Shown piece after piece: positions 9,554 to 17,260 of a DNA stretch of 64,000 nucleotides. Below the pieces are notes generated by a model. The model made no database searches. It saw only the letters and a program-made list of their open reading frames with translations, and had not been told where the DNA came from. The DNA is from Reyranella massiliensis 521. GTDB lineage: Bacteria; Pseudomonadota; Alphaproteobacteria; Reyranellales; Reyranellaceae. The stretch spans positions 1-64,000 of the forward strand of contig CAMARK010000006.1 in NCBI GenBank assembly GCA_945860205.1, given 5' to 3'. Position numbers and translations under genes: made by a program. Each line of letters opens with the position of its first letter. Positions within the stretch are counted from its first letter, which is position 1.

Positions 9554-10283
9554 CGTTCCACTCCACGAGCCAGGACGGGGTTTCGGCAATCGACGGCGCG
9601 CCGAAGCGGTTGCGCCGCAGGTCGAGACGCCAGCGCGGGGCGCCGACATCGTGCAGGCCCGGCGTTGAGCGCGAGGGCGCCGACGCGATCCGCCAGCGCG
9701 TCACGCAGACGCTTTGCGGCGGTGCCGGCTGGGGCCGCAGCAGCAGGGCAGGCACGCCGCTCTTCTCGGCGGCAAGCGACAGGCGCCGCCCGGCGGTGGC
9801 ATCGGTGGCGCGCGTCTCGCCCAGCACGGCGGCGATGCCGGGGCAGCGCAGCCCTTCTTCCATCGCCCAGAACACGTCCTCGTCGCGCCGCGCCGTAACC
9901 ACCAGCAGGCGCGCCGGATCGAACCAGGCGGCGAGTGCTGCCGCATAGGGCGGGGCGTCGAACACGCCCGACGGCCGGCGGCACCACAGCAGCGTGCCCG
10001 GCGCGACCGCCGCGAAGCGGCCCATCAGATGGGCGGCAAAACCGAGTGCGGCGCCATCATGGGCGGCGACGCGGCCGGAAGGGGCGGCGCCCGCCTCGAT
10101 CTCGTGCAGGGCGCCGGTCAGCAGGCCGCCTTCGGGTAGCAGGGCGTCGATGGCCGGCAGGCCCGTGGGCACGGCGGCCTTGCCGACTTGGCGGACGCTG
10201 TTCGCGCGCTCCAGCCGGCGGACCTTTTCCCGCAGAACAGCCGAAACGGGAGGAGCAAAAGCACTCGGGGAAATGACCGGCAT
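9441..10283 (-). CDS. imuA: ImuA, RecA-like mutasome subunit
   Basis: 280 residues, related to RecA/SulA, partner of ImuB and DnaE2 in damage-induced mutagenesis. Family landmarks are the N-terminal LREKVRRLE segment, the core GLPAIDALLPEGGLLTGALHEIE, and the C-terminal WRLDLRRNRFG followed by WNDETH. A strong ribosome binding site (GAGGGGG) sits just before the ATG at 10283. It is the first gene of the cassette; a LexA direct repeat lies 43 bases upstream of the start. The 3' end overlaps imuB by 113 bases. Confidence 0.92.
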   Translation of the reverse strand: MPVISPSAFAPPVSAVLREKVRRLERANSVRQVGKAAVPTGLPAIDALLPEGGLLTGALHEIEAGAAPSGRVAAHDGAALGFAAHLMGRFAAVAPGTLLWCRRPSGVFDAPPYAAALAAWFDPARLLVVTARRDEDVFWAMEEGLRCPGIAAVLGETRATDATAGRRLSLAAEKSGVPALLLRPQPAPPQSVCVTRWRIASAPSRSTPGLHDVGAPRWRLDLRRNRFGAPSIAETPSWLVEWNDETHCLAVVPETLHGSVGARFEESLFEERLVGPRLAS

Positions 10284-10325
10284 CGCCCCCTCGAAAGATT
10301 GGGTTGAATGGGTTGGGGATAAGTT

Positions 10326-10340
10326 GTTCTGTTTTTGTTC
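10326..10340. promoter_or_regulatory. LexA/SOS box (GTTC-N7-GTTC)
   Basis: The direct repeat GTTC, seven bases, GTTC is the alphaproteobacterial LexA site. It sits 43 bases upstream of the imuA start and is the only such site I noticed in the region, so LexA repression and DNA-damage induction of the whole imuA-imuB-TA-dnaE2 operon is expected. Seen directly in sequence; regulation is inferred from the known motif. Confidence 0.88.
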
Positions 10341-10430
10341 TAATTAGATTCAGGCAGGGAGTCAACGGGAGTCCGTGCTGGCACAACGACTGCTTTCTGG
10401 ATGAAGCTGCTGTCCCGCTCCGGAGGCCGA

Positions 10431-11273
10431 ATGACCCTTCGATTTTCCATCCGATTTCCCATCGTTGCCCTGCTCGGGGCCGCCTTCGCCCTGCTGGCCG
10501 GGCCCGCCCTGGCGCGCTGCTCGCAGAACCTGGTCCAGTTTGGATCAGGGGTGCAGGTGGCGTCGCTCGATGGTCTCCGGTTCGCGGCCGACACCTCGCC
10601 CAATCGCGCGATCGTCACCTTCGTCGGCCATTCCAGTTTCCAGATCGACACGCCGCAGGGCGTGCGCGCCATCACCGACTACAACGGCGTCAACGGCTTC
10701 GGCCGCCGGCCTGACATCGTCACCATGAACAACGCCCACGACACGCATTTCACCGACACGCCGGAGGACGGCATCACCTACGTGCTGCGTGGCTGGCCGA
10801 GCCAGCCCGGCGAGACCGAGGCCAAGCACGCGGTCACGCTGAAGGACATGAAGGTGTGGAACGTGCCGACCAATGCCCGCGACTGGGGTGGCGGTTCGGC
10901 CCGCATCAACGGCAACTCGATCTTCATCTATGCCATCGGCGATCTCTGCATCGCCCATCTCGGCCACCTGCACCACCGACTGACCAAGGAACATCTCGAG
11001 GAACTCGGCCGCATCGACGTGCTGATGGTGCCGATCGACGGCTCCTACACCATGGGCATGCCGCTGATGGTCGACGTGATCCGCCAGATCCAGCCCCGCG
11101 TCGTGCTGCCCATGCACTACTGGGGCCGCGGCCAGCTCGACCGCTTCGAGAGCCTGATGGCAACGCTCGACGCCGATTTCGTCTGGCCCGACCGTCGCTC
11201 GGTCGAGATCGTGAAGGAACAGCTGCCGGAGAAGCTGACGGTGATCGCCGTCGGCGGCGAGGGCGGGGGCTGA
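10431..11273 (+). CDS. Exported metallo-beta-lactamase-fold protein, UlaG-like
   Basis: About 280 residues. The start at 10431 is preferred to 10401 because a perfect CGGAGG lies four bases ahead of it and the protein then begins with a clean signal peptide (cleavage near GPALARC). The fold is seen from VGHSSFQIDT at the first strand, a metal motif written N-x-H-D-T-H in place of the canonical HxHxDH, and VLPMHYWGRGQ near the end, which supplies a late histidine. This resembles the UlaG-like branch (lactonases and related hydrolases), but the altered metal motif makes the chemistry uncertain. It stands alone, divergent from imuA. Confidence 0.75.
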   Translation: MTLRFSIRFPIVALLGAAFALLAGPALARCSQNLVQFGSGVQVASLDGLRFAADTSPNRAIVTFVGHSSFQIDTPQGVRAITDYNGVNGFGRRPDIVTMNNAHDTHFTDTPEDGITYVLRGWPSQPGETEAKHAVTLKDMKVWNVPTNARDWGGGSARINGNSIFIYAIGDLCIAHLGHLHHRLTKEHLEELGRIDVLMVPIDGSYTMGMPLMVDVIRQIQPRVVLPMHYWGRGQLDRFESLMATLDADFVWPDRRSVEIVKEQLPEKLTVIAVGGEGGG

Positions 11274-11779
11274 AGTCCCGCTCAAACTCCGGGCCCAACT
11301 CCCCCGGCCGAATTTCGGCTCTCCGCGCGCCGGAAAGCCGATAACGACGGGCTTTTCGCCCGATAATTGCGGACACTCGAATGTAACGCGTGTTGTCCGG
11401 AACGGTGTCCGCAACTCCGAGATAAGCCTGGTTCTATTGGCTTTTACGTGTCTCTCGGCTTCTTCGCCTGCAGAGCCCCGATGCGCCCTGTTTTTCAGGC
11501 GTCGTTAAGTGTCTGTTCGCACGTCGTTATTTGGCGTGTCGTTGAGACGGGGTCGTTCTTGGGACTGTCCACGGGTCAGGACCCGTGGCGGCTGCACCAG
11601 GGCTCAAGGCCGGACCCACGGGCGTGCCGCGGGCAGGTCGTGCCGGAATGAAAAAGGCCGGCGCAGTCCAAGCGCCAACCTATCGAAATTCATAGCATAT
11701 TCTTGCTGAACTTGCAAATTATTATGCCGGCCCCGACGAGAACCGCCTTGACCAGTTTCTCCGCCACTCTTGAAGGAGG
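11274..11779. other. Gene-poor 506 bp stretch with structured repeats
   Basis: No convincing coding sequence. Short open frames here have no recognisable family or ribosome site. The stretch holds a dispersed repeat (11367-11414, listed separately) and, at 11569-11622, three related blocks: CCACGGGT, its exact complement ACCCGTGG four bases later, and a second near-copy CCCACGGGC at 11615. The first two can form an 8-bp hairpin and the last two can pair instead, so alternative folds are possible. It may be a decayed mobile element or a non-coding RNA; neither can be shown here. Confidence 0.5.
11367..11414. repeat. Dispersed palindromic repeat, copy A
   Basis: Ten-base perfect inverted arms, TTGCGGACAC (11367-11376) and GTGTCCGCAA (11405-11414), flank a core containing GAATGTAACGCGT and TGTCCGG. 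The core recurs at 61980-62011 (copy B). Both copies lie about 100 bases downstream of the stop of a plus-strand gene. This looks like a small dispersed element or the end of a decayed transposon. Confidence 0.65.
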
Positions 11780-12222
11780 TTAGCGGAGGGGCGCGCGCAG
11801 GCTTTGGTTACGGATTGCTTCCGAGTTTGCGGATAGCCTTGACATATATTGTTTACGTACCTCGGCAGATCCCTCGCAAACATCCATGAACACTGCATTT
11901 CCGAGTAGAGCTGCGTTTTGCCCGTATTCGTTGCCGCCACCACGCGAAGTAAAGCGACCCTGGGTTTGGTACGTTTCTCCTCTGCGCGCGTAGTCGTAGT
12001 AGGAGTCTTCGGGAACACCGTTGATGAATGTGATGCGAAACCTCACGGATTCACCTGAATGGTTTTTCATGACCAAGGTGAGGTTGCCCGTATCGCCTCT
12101 CGGGCACTGCAATTCGACGGGCATGAATCTTTTTCCGGGTCAGCGGAATTCTGCGCCGAAGCCGACATCCCACAACTCGCGGCAGCTACTGCCGCAATCG
12201 CGGCGGCCGTATGCAATTTCAT
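11780..12222 (-). pseudogene. Small exported protein gene with a -1 frameshift in an A5 run
   Basis: A signal peptide frame starts at 12222 (MKLHTAAAIAAVAAASCG.., cleavage near ASAQ) and runs into DPEKDSCPSN. The frame that continues with a sensible mature protein (MPVELQCPRGDTGN.., from 12124 to 11780) is offset by one base and has a TGA just upstream, so it has no start of its own. One extra A in the run GGAAAAAG (about 12131-12138) would join them as ..DPEKRFMPVELQC.. into a protein of about 147 residues. Options are a real inactivating deletion, an assembly error, or ribosomal -1 slippage on the A run. The mature part has cysteines in LQCPRG and DVCEGS; no family recognised. Confidence 0.65.
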
Positions 12223-12275
12223 GATTGCCCCACTTGGTCCCCGAAACGATGAGGGTGATGGGTTAAGCCCCCCCC

Positions 12276-13997
12276 TCAAATCCTGAGGTTCGTCCGCGCC
12301 AAGTCGACCAGCTCGGAGGCGCGGCCGTCCATCACCGCCTTCAGCGTGAACAGGCCGAAATGATAGGCCTGGTCGAGCGTTGCCTTGGGCGGCATGACCA
12401 GCTCCTGGCGCGCGCTCACCACGTCGACCAGCACGGGGCCCTTGTGGGCCAGCGCCTCTCTTAGCGCGCCTTCCAGCTTCTGCGGATCCTCGACGCGGAT
12501 GCCCTTGATGCCCATCGCCTCGGCCATGGCCGCGAAGTTGGGATTCTTGAGGTCGACGGCGGTATCGAGGAAACCGCTCGCCTTCATTTCCAGTTCGACG
12601 AAGCCCAGCGTGCCGTTGTTCAGCACCACCACCTTCACCGGCAGGCCGAGCTGCGAGAGGCTGATGAAATCGCCCATCATCATGGCGAAGCCGCCGTCGC
12701 CCGACATCGAGATGACCTGGCGGTTCTTGTGCGAAGCCTGGGCGCCGATCGCCTGCGGCATGGCGTTGGCCATCGAGGCATGATTGAACGAGCCGATCAG
12801 CCGCCGCTTGCCGTTCATTTTCAGGTAGCGTGCCGCCCACACCGATTGCGTGCCGACGTCGCAGGTGAAGATGGCGTCGTCGTCGGCGAGTTCGCTCAGC
12901 AGGCGCGCGACGTACTGCGGATGGATCTTGCCGCCGGCCGGTCCGCCTTCGGCCAGTTTGTCGAGATCGGCGCGCGCCTTTTTGTAATGCGTGAGGGCGG
13001 CGTCGAGAAAGGCACGCTCCGTCTTGGGTTTTAGCCGCGGCAGCAGCGCCGCGATCGTGTCGCCGACATCGCCCACCACGCCGACGTCGAGCCGGCAGCG
13101 GTTGCCCAGGCTCTCGGCTCGAAGATCGACCTGCGCCACCTTGGCATGCTCGGGATAGAACTGGCGGTAGGGGAAGTCGGTGCCCAGCAGCAGCAGCGTG
13201 TCGCATTCCTTCATCGCGGCGTAACCCGAGGTGAAGCCGATCAGGCCTGTCATGCCGACGTCGAAGGGATTGTCGTACTCGACATATTCCTTGCCGCGCA
13301 GCGAATGCACCATCGGTGCATTCAGCGTGCGCGCCAGTTCGATCACCGCGTCGTGGGCGCCAGCGCAGCCCGCGCCGCACATCAGGGTGATCTTCTGGCC
13401 GTCGTTCAGCAGCGCCGCCAGCGCATCCAGCTCCGAATCGGACGGGCGCACGACCGGCGGCTTGGGCGCCAGCCACTTTGCCGCCTTGGCGGACGTCGTC
13501 TGCAGCGCCACGTCGCCCGGGATGACCACCACCGACACGCCGCGCTGGGCGACGGCGATGCGGATTGCCTTGTCGAATACGCGCGGCATCTGGTCGGGAT
13601 TGGAGATCGTCTCGACATAGTGCGAGCACTCGGCGAACAGCTGCTCGGGGTGCGTCTCCTGGAAATAGTGGCCGCCGATCTCGCTGCTCGGGATGTGGGC
13701 GGCGATGGCCAGCACCGGCACGCGATTGCGGTAGCAGTCGAACAGGCCGTTGATCAGATGCATGTTGCCGGGCCCGCAGCTGCCGGCACAGACGGCGAGC
13801 TCGCCGGTCAAATGGGCCTCGGCGCCGGCGGCGAAGGCGCCGGCCTCCTCATGCCGCATGTGGACCCAGTCGATCTCCTTCATGCGGCGCAGCGAATCGG
13901 TAAAACCGTTCAGGGAATCCCCGGCGACGCCGTAGATGCGCTTCACGCCGGCGGCGTGCAGGGTCTCGGCCATCAGGTCGGCAATCGTTTGCGCCAT
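12276..13997 (-). CDS. poxB: Pyruvate dehydrogenase (quinone)/pyruvate oxidase PoxB
   Basis: Thiamine-diphosphate flavoenzyme that decarboxylates pyruvate to acetate and passes electrons to membrane ubiquinone. 573 residues, the length of E. coli PoxB, and similar to it along the whole chain: [28 protein letters not shown] with the catalytic Glu near residue 50, [40 protein letters not shown] and the ThDP motif [12 protein letters not shown] (about 430). The ATG has GGAG seven bases upstream. The C-terminal tail ends [14 protein letters not shown], close to the lipid-activated tail of PoxB. It appears monocistronic; a palindromic repeat pair lies upstream at 14061-14160. Confidence 0.93.
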   Translation of the reverse strand: MAQTIADLMAETLHAAGVKRIYGVAGDSLNGFTDSLRRMKEIDWVHMRHEEAGAFAAGAEAHLTGELAVCAGSCGPGNMHLINGLFDCYRNRVPVLAIAAHIPSSEIGGHYFQETHPEQLFAECSHYVETISNPDQMPRVFDKAIRIAVAQRGVSVVVIPGDVALQTTSAKAAKWLAPKPPVVRPSDSELDALAALLNDGQKITLMCGAGCAGAHDAVIELARTLNAPMVHSLRGKEYVEYDNPFDVGMTGLIGFTSGYAAMKECDTLLLLGTDFPYRQFYPEHAKVAQVDLRAESLGNRCRLDVGVVGDVGDTIAALLPRLKPKTERAFLDAALTHYKKARADLDKLAEGGPAGGKIHPQYVARLLSELADDDAIFTCDVGTQSVWAARYLKMNGKRRLIGSFNHASMANAMPQAIGAQASHKNRQVISMSGDGGFAMMMGDFISLSQLGLPVKVVVLNNGTLGFVELEMKASGFLDTAVDLKNPNFAAMAEAMGIKGIRVEDPQKLEGALREALAHKGPVLVDVVSARQELVMPPKATLDQAYHFGLFTLKAVMDGRASELVDLARTNLRI

Positions 13998-14060
13998 GTC
14001 GGACTCCGTAATGTGAAAGGCTAGAGTGTTTCTGTCTTAGGCCCCAGCATACCGCACTTC

Positions 14061-14160
14061 CTCACCCTGAGGAGGCGCGAAGCGCCGTCTCGAAGGGTGG
14101 AGCCAGTCTTTATGTTGCGCATGCTTCGAGACGCGCCCTGCGGGCGCTCCTCAGCATGAG
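14061..14160. repeat. Paired palindromic repeat (REPIN-like), copy 1
   Basis: Two inverted units of 40 bases: 14061-14100 contains CTGAGGAGGCGCGAAGCGCC and TCTCGAAG, and 14121-14160 contains CTTCGAGACGCGCC and CTCCTCAG in the opposite order. Each unit is itself an imperfect hairpin and the pair forms a large cruciform. A sister pair is at 18510-18616. It fills the gap between poxB and the amidohydrolase gene. Confidence 0.8.
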
Positions 14161-14161
14161 G

Positions 14162-15193
14162 TCATTTCGCGCGACCCTTTTCGAAGCCCGCCAGGAACTG
14201 GACGAGATTGCGGCCGAGATCATCACCGAGATAGCCGCCTTCCTGGACCAGCACGGTCGGCAGGCCGAGGTGCGCGATCTTCGCCGCCATGGCGTGGAAG
14301 CCGGCGCCGGTCACTTTCAGGCCCTGCAGCGGATCGCTTTCGCTGGCGTCGAGGCCGAGCGCCACCACCAGGGCAGTCGGTGCGAAAGCTCTGATGCGGG
14401 CCAGCGCCGTGTCGCCCGCGGCGAGCCACGGTGCGTCGGCGGAACCGAGCGGCAGCGGCAGGTTGAGATTGAATCCGTCGCCTTCGCCCGTGCCGGCTTC
14501 GTGCGCGTGGCCCCAGAAATAGGGGTAGTAGTTGGCCGGATCGGCGTGGATCGAGACGGTGAGCACGTCGGCGCGCTCGTAGAAGATGCCCTGCGTGCCG
14601 TTGCCGTGGTGCACGTCGACGTCGAGCACGGCGACGCGGGCGTGCCTGGAGCGCAGGTGCTGGGCGGCGACGGCGCTGTTGTTGAGGAAGCAGAAGCCGC
14701 CCGCCATGTCGGCGAAGGCATGATGGCCGGGCGGCCGGCAGAGGGCATAGGCCTCGCGTGCGCCATTGAGTACGAGATCGGCTGCGGTCGCGGCGACCTC
14801 GGTGGCGGCGAGGGCTGCGTCCCAGGTGCCGGGGCCGATCGGGCAGGCCATGTCGGCCTGATGCCAGCCCGCGCGGCCGGCCAGTGCCTTGGGATAGGTC
14901 GCGGGCTGGCGTGCCGGATGGACGTTGGGCACGACCTCGTCCGAGGCGCCGGGCAGCTTCGCCCATTCGTGCGCGGCGACCTGCAAGAAGTCGATGTAGT
15001 CGGGTGTATGCACCAATGAGGCCGGGCCGCTGCCGAAGGCCTTCGGTCCGATGACGTCGTGGCCAGCGCCGGTGGCGGCTGCCAGCAGGCGCGTCGCGCG
15101 CTCGGGCTGCTCGGCGCTGCGCTGTTTTACGCCGCGGACGATGAAGGTCTGTGGATCGTGCTGGGCGTGTTTGTCGGAATAGACGATCCTCAT
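14162..15193 (-). CDS. Histone deacetylase-like amidohydrolase (acetylpolyamine deacetylase type)
   Basis: About 343 residues in the zinc-dependent arginase/deacetylase fold. Motifs are CRPPGHHA, GFCFLNNSAVAAQHL and the metal site DVDVHHGNGTQ, followed by a second aspartate in LGLDASESDP and the GG loop in VQEGGYLG. These match the bacterial acetylpolyamine amidohydrolase (AphA) and class II HDAC group, which deacetylate N-acetylated polyamines or similar small amides. The start MRIVYSDKH at 15193 is preferred to 15205. It stands between two repeat elements with no obvious operon partners. Confidence 0.85.
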   Translation of the reverse strand: MRIVYSDKHAQHDPQTFIVRGVKQRSAEQPERATRLLAAATGAGHDVIGPKAFGSGPASLVHTPDYIDFLQVAAHEWAKLPGASDEVVPNVHPARQPATYPKALAGRAGWHQADMACPIGPGTWDAALAATEVAATAADLVLNGAREAYALCRPPGHHAFADMAGGFCFLNNSAVAAQHLRSRHARVAVLDVDVHHGNGTQGIFYERADVLTVSIHADPANYYPYFWGHAHEAGTGEGDGFNLNLPLPLGSADAPWLAAGDTALARIRAFAPTALVVALGLDASESDPLQGLKVTGAGFHAMAAKIAHLGLPTVLVQEGGYLGDDLGRNLVQFLAGFEKGRAK

Positions 15194-15222
15194 GAGGAAC
15201 TCCAAGAAAGGTCAGGCTCCTT

Positions 15223-15326
15223 GTCGTCCTGAGCGAAGCGAAGGACCTTGCCGGTCGGCCAGAAACGGACACCGGCGACACCGAGTCCCCCGCTGGCGTG
15301 AGGTCCTTCGCTACGCTCAGGACGAC
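15223..15326. repeat. Inverted repeat pair with 26-bp arms
   Basis: Arms 15223-15248 and 15301-15326 are complementary at 25 of 26 positions (core CCTGAGCGAAGCGAAGGACC against GGTCCTTCGCTACGCTCAGG) around a 52-base loop. The pair sits between the stop of the CoA transferase gene and the start of the deacetylase-like gene on the same strand, so it could act as a transcript stem-loop. It is a different family from the repeats at 14061 and 18510. Confidence 0.8.
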
Positions 15327-15335
15327 ATGGCTTCT

Positions 15336-16523
15336 TCATGGTGCTCCAACAGCCTTGGAGGCGCGGAGTGCCGCGATCTCGCCGTCGCTGAACCCCACGC
15401 CGCGCATGATCTCGATCGTGTGCTCGCCGACCCGGGGGGCGAGGCGCCTCACTTCCAGCGGCGCATCGGAAAGCTTTATCGGATTGGACGCGGCCTTCAC
15501 CGGACCAAGGCCGGGATAGTCGTATTCGACGATGCTGCCGCGCGCCTTGGCATGTTCGTTGTCCATCAGGTCGCTCACTTTCTGGACGGCCGAGCACGGC
15601 ATGCCGGCGGGCAGCAGGATTTCCAGGAGCTCTTCGCAGGTATGTTCGGCGAAATGCCTCTCCATCATCGGTTCGAGAATGGCGCGATGGCTGACGCGGC
15701 CCTCGTTGGTGGCAAAACGTGCATCGGCCAGCCACTCCTCGCAGCCCAGCGCCTTGCACAGGATCTTCCAGAAGGGGTCGTTGGTGCCGGCGATGTAGAT
15801 CGGCTTGGTCCTCGTCTCGAACACGCGGAGCGGAAACAGGATCGAATTGCCGGTGCCCATGCGCACCGGATCCTCGCCGGTGAGGCCATGATTGGTGATC
15901 CAGTGGCTCATCAGGTGCACGCCAACGTCGAACAGCGAGAGGTCGAGCCGCTGGCCGCGCCCGGTCTTGTGGCGGGCGAGCAGGGCGAAGGCGATGCCGC
16001 CGGCGCAGGCGAGGCCGGTCGAGTAGTCGACCGCCGCGGTGCCGACGCGGCACATCTCGCCGCCGGTCGGGCCGGTCGCCTCGATCAGGCCGACCTCGGC
16101 CTGGATGCAGGGATCGTAGCCGGGGCGGCTGGAATAAGGGCCGGTCTGGCCGTAGCCCGAGACCGAGGCATAGACCAGTTTCGGGTTCTCCTTCGACACG
16201 ACGTCCCAGCCGAAGCCCAGTTTGTCGATCACCCCCGGCGTAAAGGCTTCCATGAACACGTCGGCTTTACGCACCAGCCGCATCAGCACGTCGCGACCGC
16301 CCTCGGTGCGGAGATCGAGGGCGAGGCCGCGCTTGTTACGGTTCATCGACGGCACCCAGGCGCCGCCGAAGTGCGGGCGGAAGTGCTCTCCGTGGAGCGG
16401 TTCGACCTTGATGACGTCGGCGCCCATGTCGCCCAGGATCTGGCCGGCGGTGGGGCCGGCGATGACCTGCGTGAGGTCGAGAACGAGCGTGTCGGAGAGC
16501 GGAAGCATGCGGTGAACATCCAT
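15336..16523 (-). CDS. CaiB/BaiF family CoA transferase
   Basis: Class III CoA transferase that moves CoA between carboxylic acids through an aspartyl-CoA intermediate. 395 residues, normal length. N-terminal VLDLTQVIAGPTAGQILGDM and VIKVEP, then NRNKRGLALDL, and the likely catalytic aspartate in AAVDYSTGLACAGG (about residue 170). An alternative ATG five codons in (16508) is possible; neither has a strong ribosome site. The acid acted on cannot be read from sequence, and no neighbouring pathway gene points to it. Confidence 0.88.
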   Translation of the reverse strand: MDVHRMLPLSDTLVLDLTQVIAGPTAGQILGDMGADVIKVEPLHGEHFRPHFGGAWVPSMNRNKRGLALDLRTEGGRDVLMRLVRKADVFMEAFTPGVIDKLGFGWDVVSKENPKLVYASVSGYGQTGPYSSRPGYDPCIQAEVGLIEATGPTGGEMCRVGTAAVDYSTGLACAGGIAFALLARHKTGRGQRLDLSLFDVGVHLMSHWITNHGLTGEDPVRMGTGNSILFPLRVFETRTKPIYIAGTNDPFWKILCKALGCEEWLADARFATNEGRVSHRAILEPMMERHFAEHTCEELLEILLPAGMPCSAVQKVSDLMDNEHAKARGSIVEYDYPGLGPVKAASNPIKLSDAPLEVRRLAPRVGEHTIEIMRGVGFSDGEIAALRASKAVGAP

Positions 16524-16576
16524 TCAGGTGAGGTGTCGACCAATAGCCCCGCGCGGGCCGTCCGACCAGCGCCGGG

Positions 16577-16909
16577 TCAGGCGCCCAGCAGGCGTCTGGC
16601 CAGCAAGGTGCGCATATCGCGCCGGCCGTCGGCGATCAGCACGATGTTGACGATTCCCTTCGGCAGGACGCGGTAGACAATGCGGTAGGGTTTGAAAAAG
16701 ACTTCGCGAAAGTCGCGATTGCCGTAGTCGAGCAGTTCCTTCGGATGCGCGCTTCGATTGGGCAATGCGGCCAGTGTCGCAAAGGTCTGCTCGATCTTGG
16801 TGGCGACATCGACGGCGCGCTCGATCGAATCATGCTCAGCTATGTATACCGCGATGTCGTCGAGATCGCGCTCGGCGTCGGCATCGACAACGACCGTAAA
16901 TTTCTTCAC
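16577..16909 (-). CDS. RelE/ParE-type toxin
   Basis: 110 residues with the RelE/ParE fold pattern: VVVDADAERDLDDIAVYI at the N-terminus, a helix ending TLAALPNRSAHP, and the late strands REVFFKPYRIVYRVL and VNIVLIADGRRDMRTLLARR. ParE members poison gyrase and RelE members cut mRNA; which applies here cannot be decided. It overlaps its antitoxin gene by 4 bases (16906-16909), the usual order of antitoxin first. Confidence 0.87.
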   Translation of the reverse strand: MKKFTVVVDADAERDLDDIAVYIAEHDSIERAVDVATKIEQTFATLAALPNRSAHPKELLDYGNRDFREVFFKPYRIVYRVLPKGIVNIVLIADGRRDMRTLLARRLLGA

Positions 16910-17193
16910 TTGCCGGTCTTGCGGGCATTCAGACGCTTGCGCAGGTCCGCAAAGACGTCTTTGGCCGGCCGGTAGCGGCCTTCCTCGATGTTGCGGTTGG
17001 CGAGTGCAAGGATCTTGAGCAGCGCGAGAGTCTCCTGCGTCTTTTCATAGGAGACTATATCCTGCACGATGGCCTTGGCTTCGCCGTTCTGGGTTATGAT
17101 CATGGGTTCGCCGACTTCGCTCAGCTCCTGCATGATCTCGGCAGCGTTGGCCTTGAAGTAGCTGATGGGCTTGATGCGGGCGGCGCGGGGCAT
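16906..17193 (-). CDS. Phd/YefM-type antitoxin
   Basis: 95 residues from MPRAARIKPISYFKANAAEI; a longer frame to 17550 runs antisense to the next gene and is rejected. The N-terminal Phd/YefM DNA-binding fold (FKANAAEIMQELSEVGEPMI, TQNGEAKAIVQ) is clear, followed by a helical toxin-binding tail. GAGGA lies about ten bases before the ATG. These antitoxins repress their own operon alone and with toxin. The M20 hydrolase gene starts divergently 67 bases away. Confidence 0.87.
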   Translation of the reverse strand: MPRAARIKPISYFKANAAEIMQELSEVGEPMIITQNGEAKAIVQDIVSYEKTQETLALLKILALANRNIEEGRYRPAKDVFADLRKRLNARKTGK

Positions 17194-17260
17194 GGTGGAC
17201 TGTCCTCGTACTGAGAGCTTGAATTTAGTCCGATAACGGTTCGATGACAATGGAGCTGAT

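Noticed and set aside
10431..11273. MBL-fold protein as a carbapenemase-like resistance enzyme
   Set aside because: The metal motif is N-x-H-D-T-H rather than HxHxDH and the sequence follows the UlaG-like branch.
11367..11651. 94-codon open frame in the gene-free stretch
   Set aside because: Starts inside the dispersed repeat with a non-ATG codon, lacks a ribosome site and recognisable family, and the similar short frame at copy B arises from the same repeat.
12067..13629. 520-codon open frame on the minus strand overlapping poxB
   Set aside because: Out-of-frame reading of poxB; only its last 52 codons matter, because they encode the signal peptide of the frameshifted exported protein.
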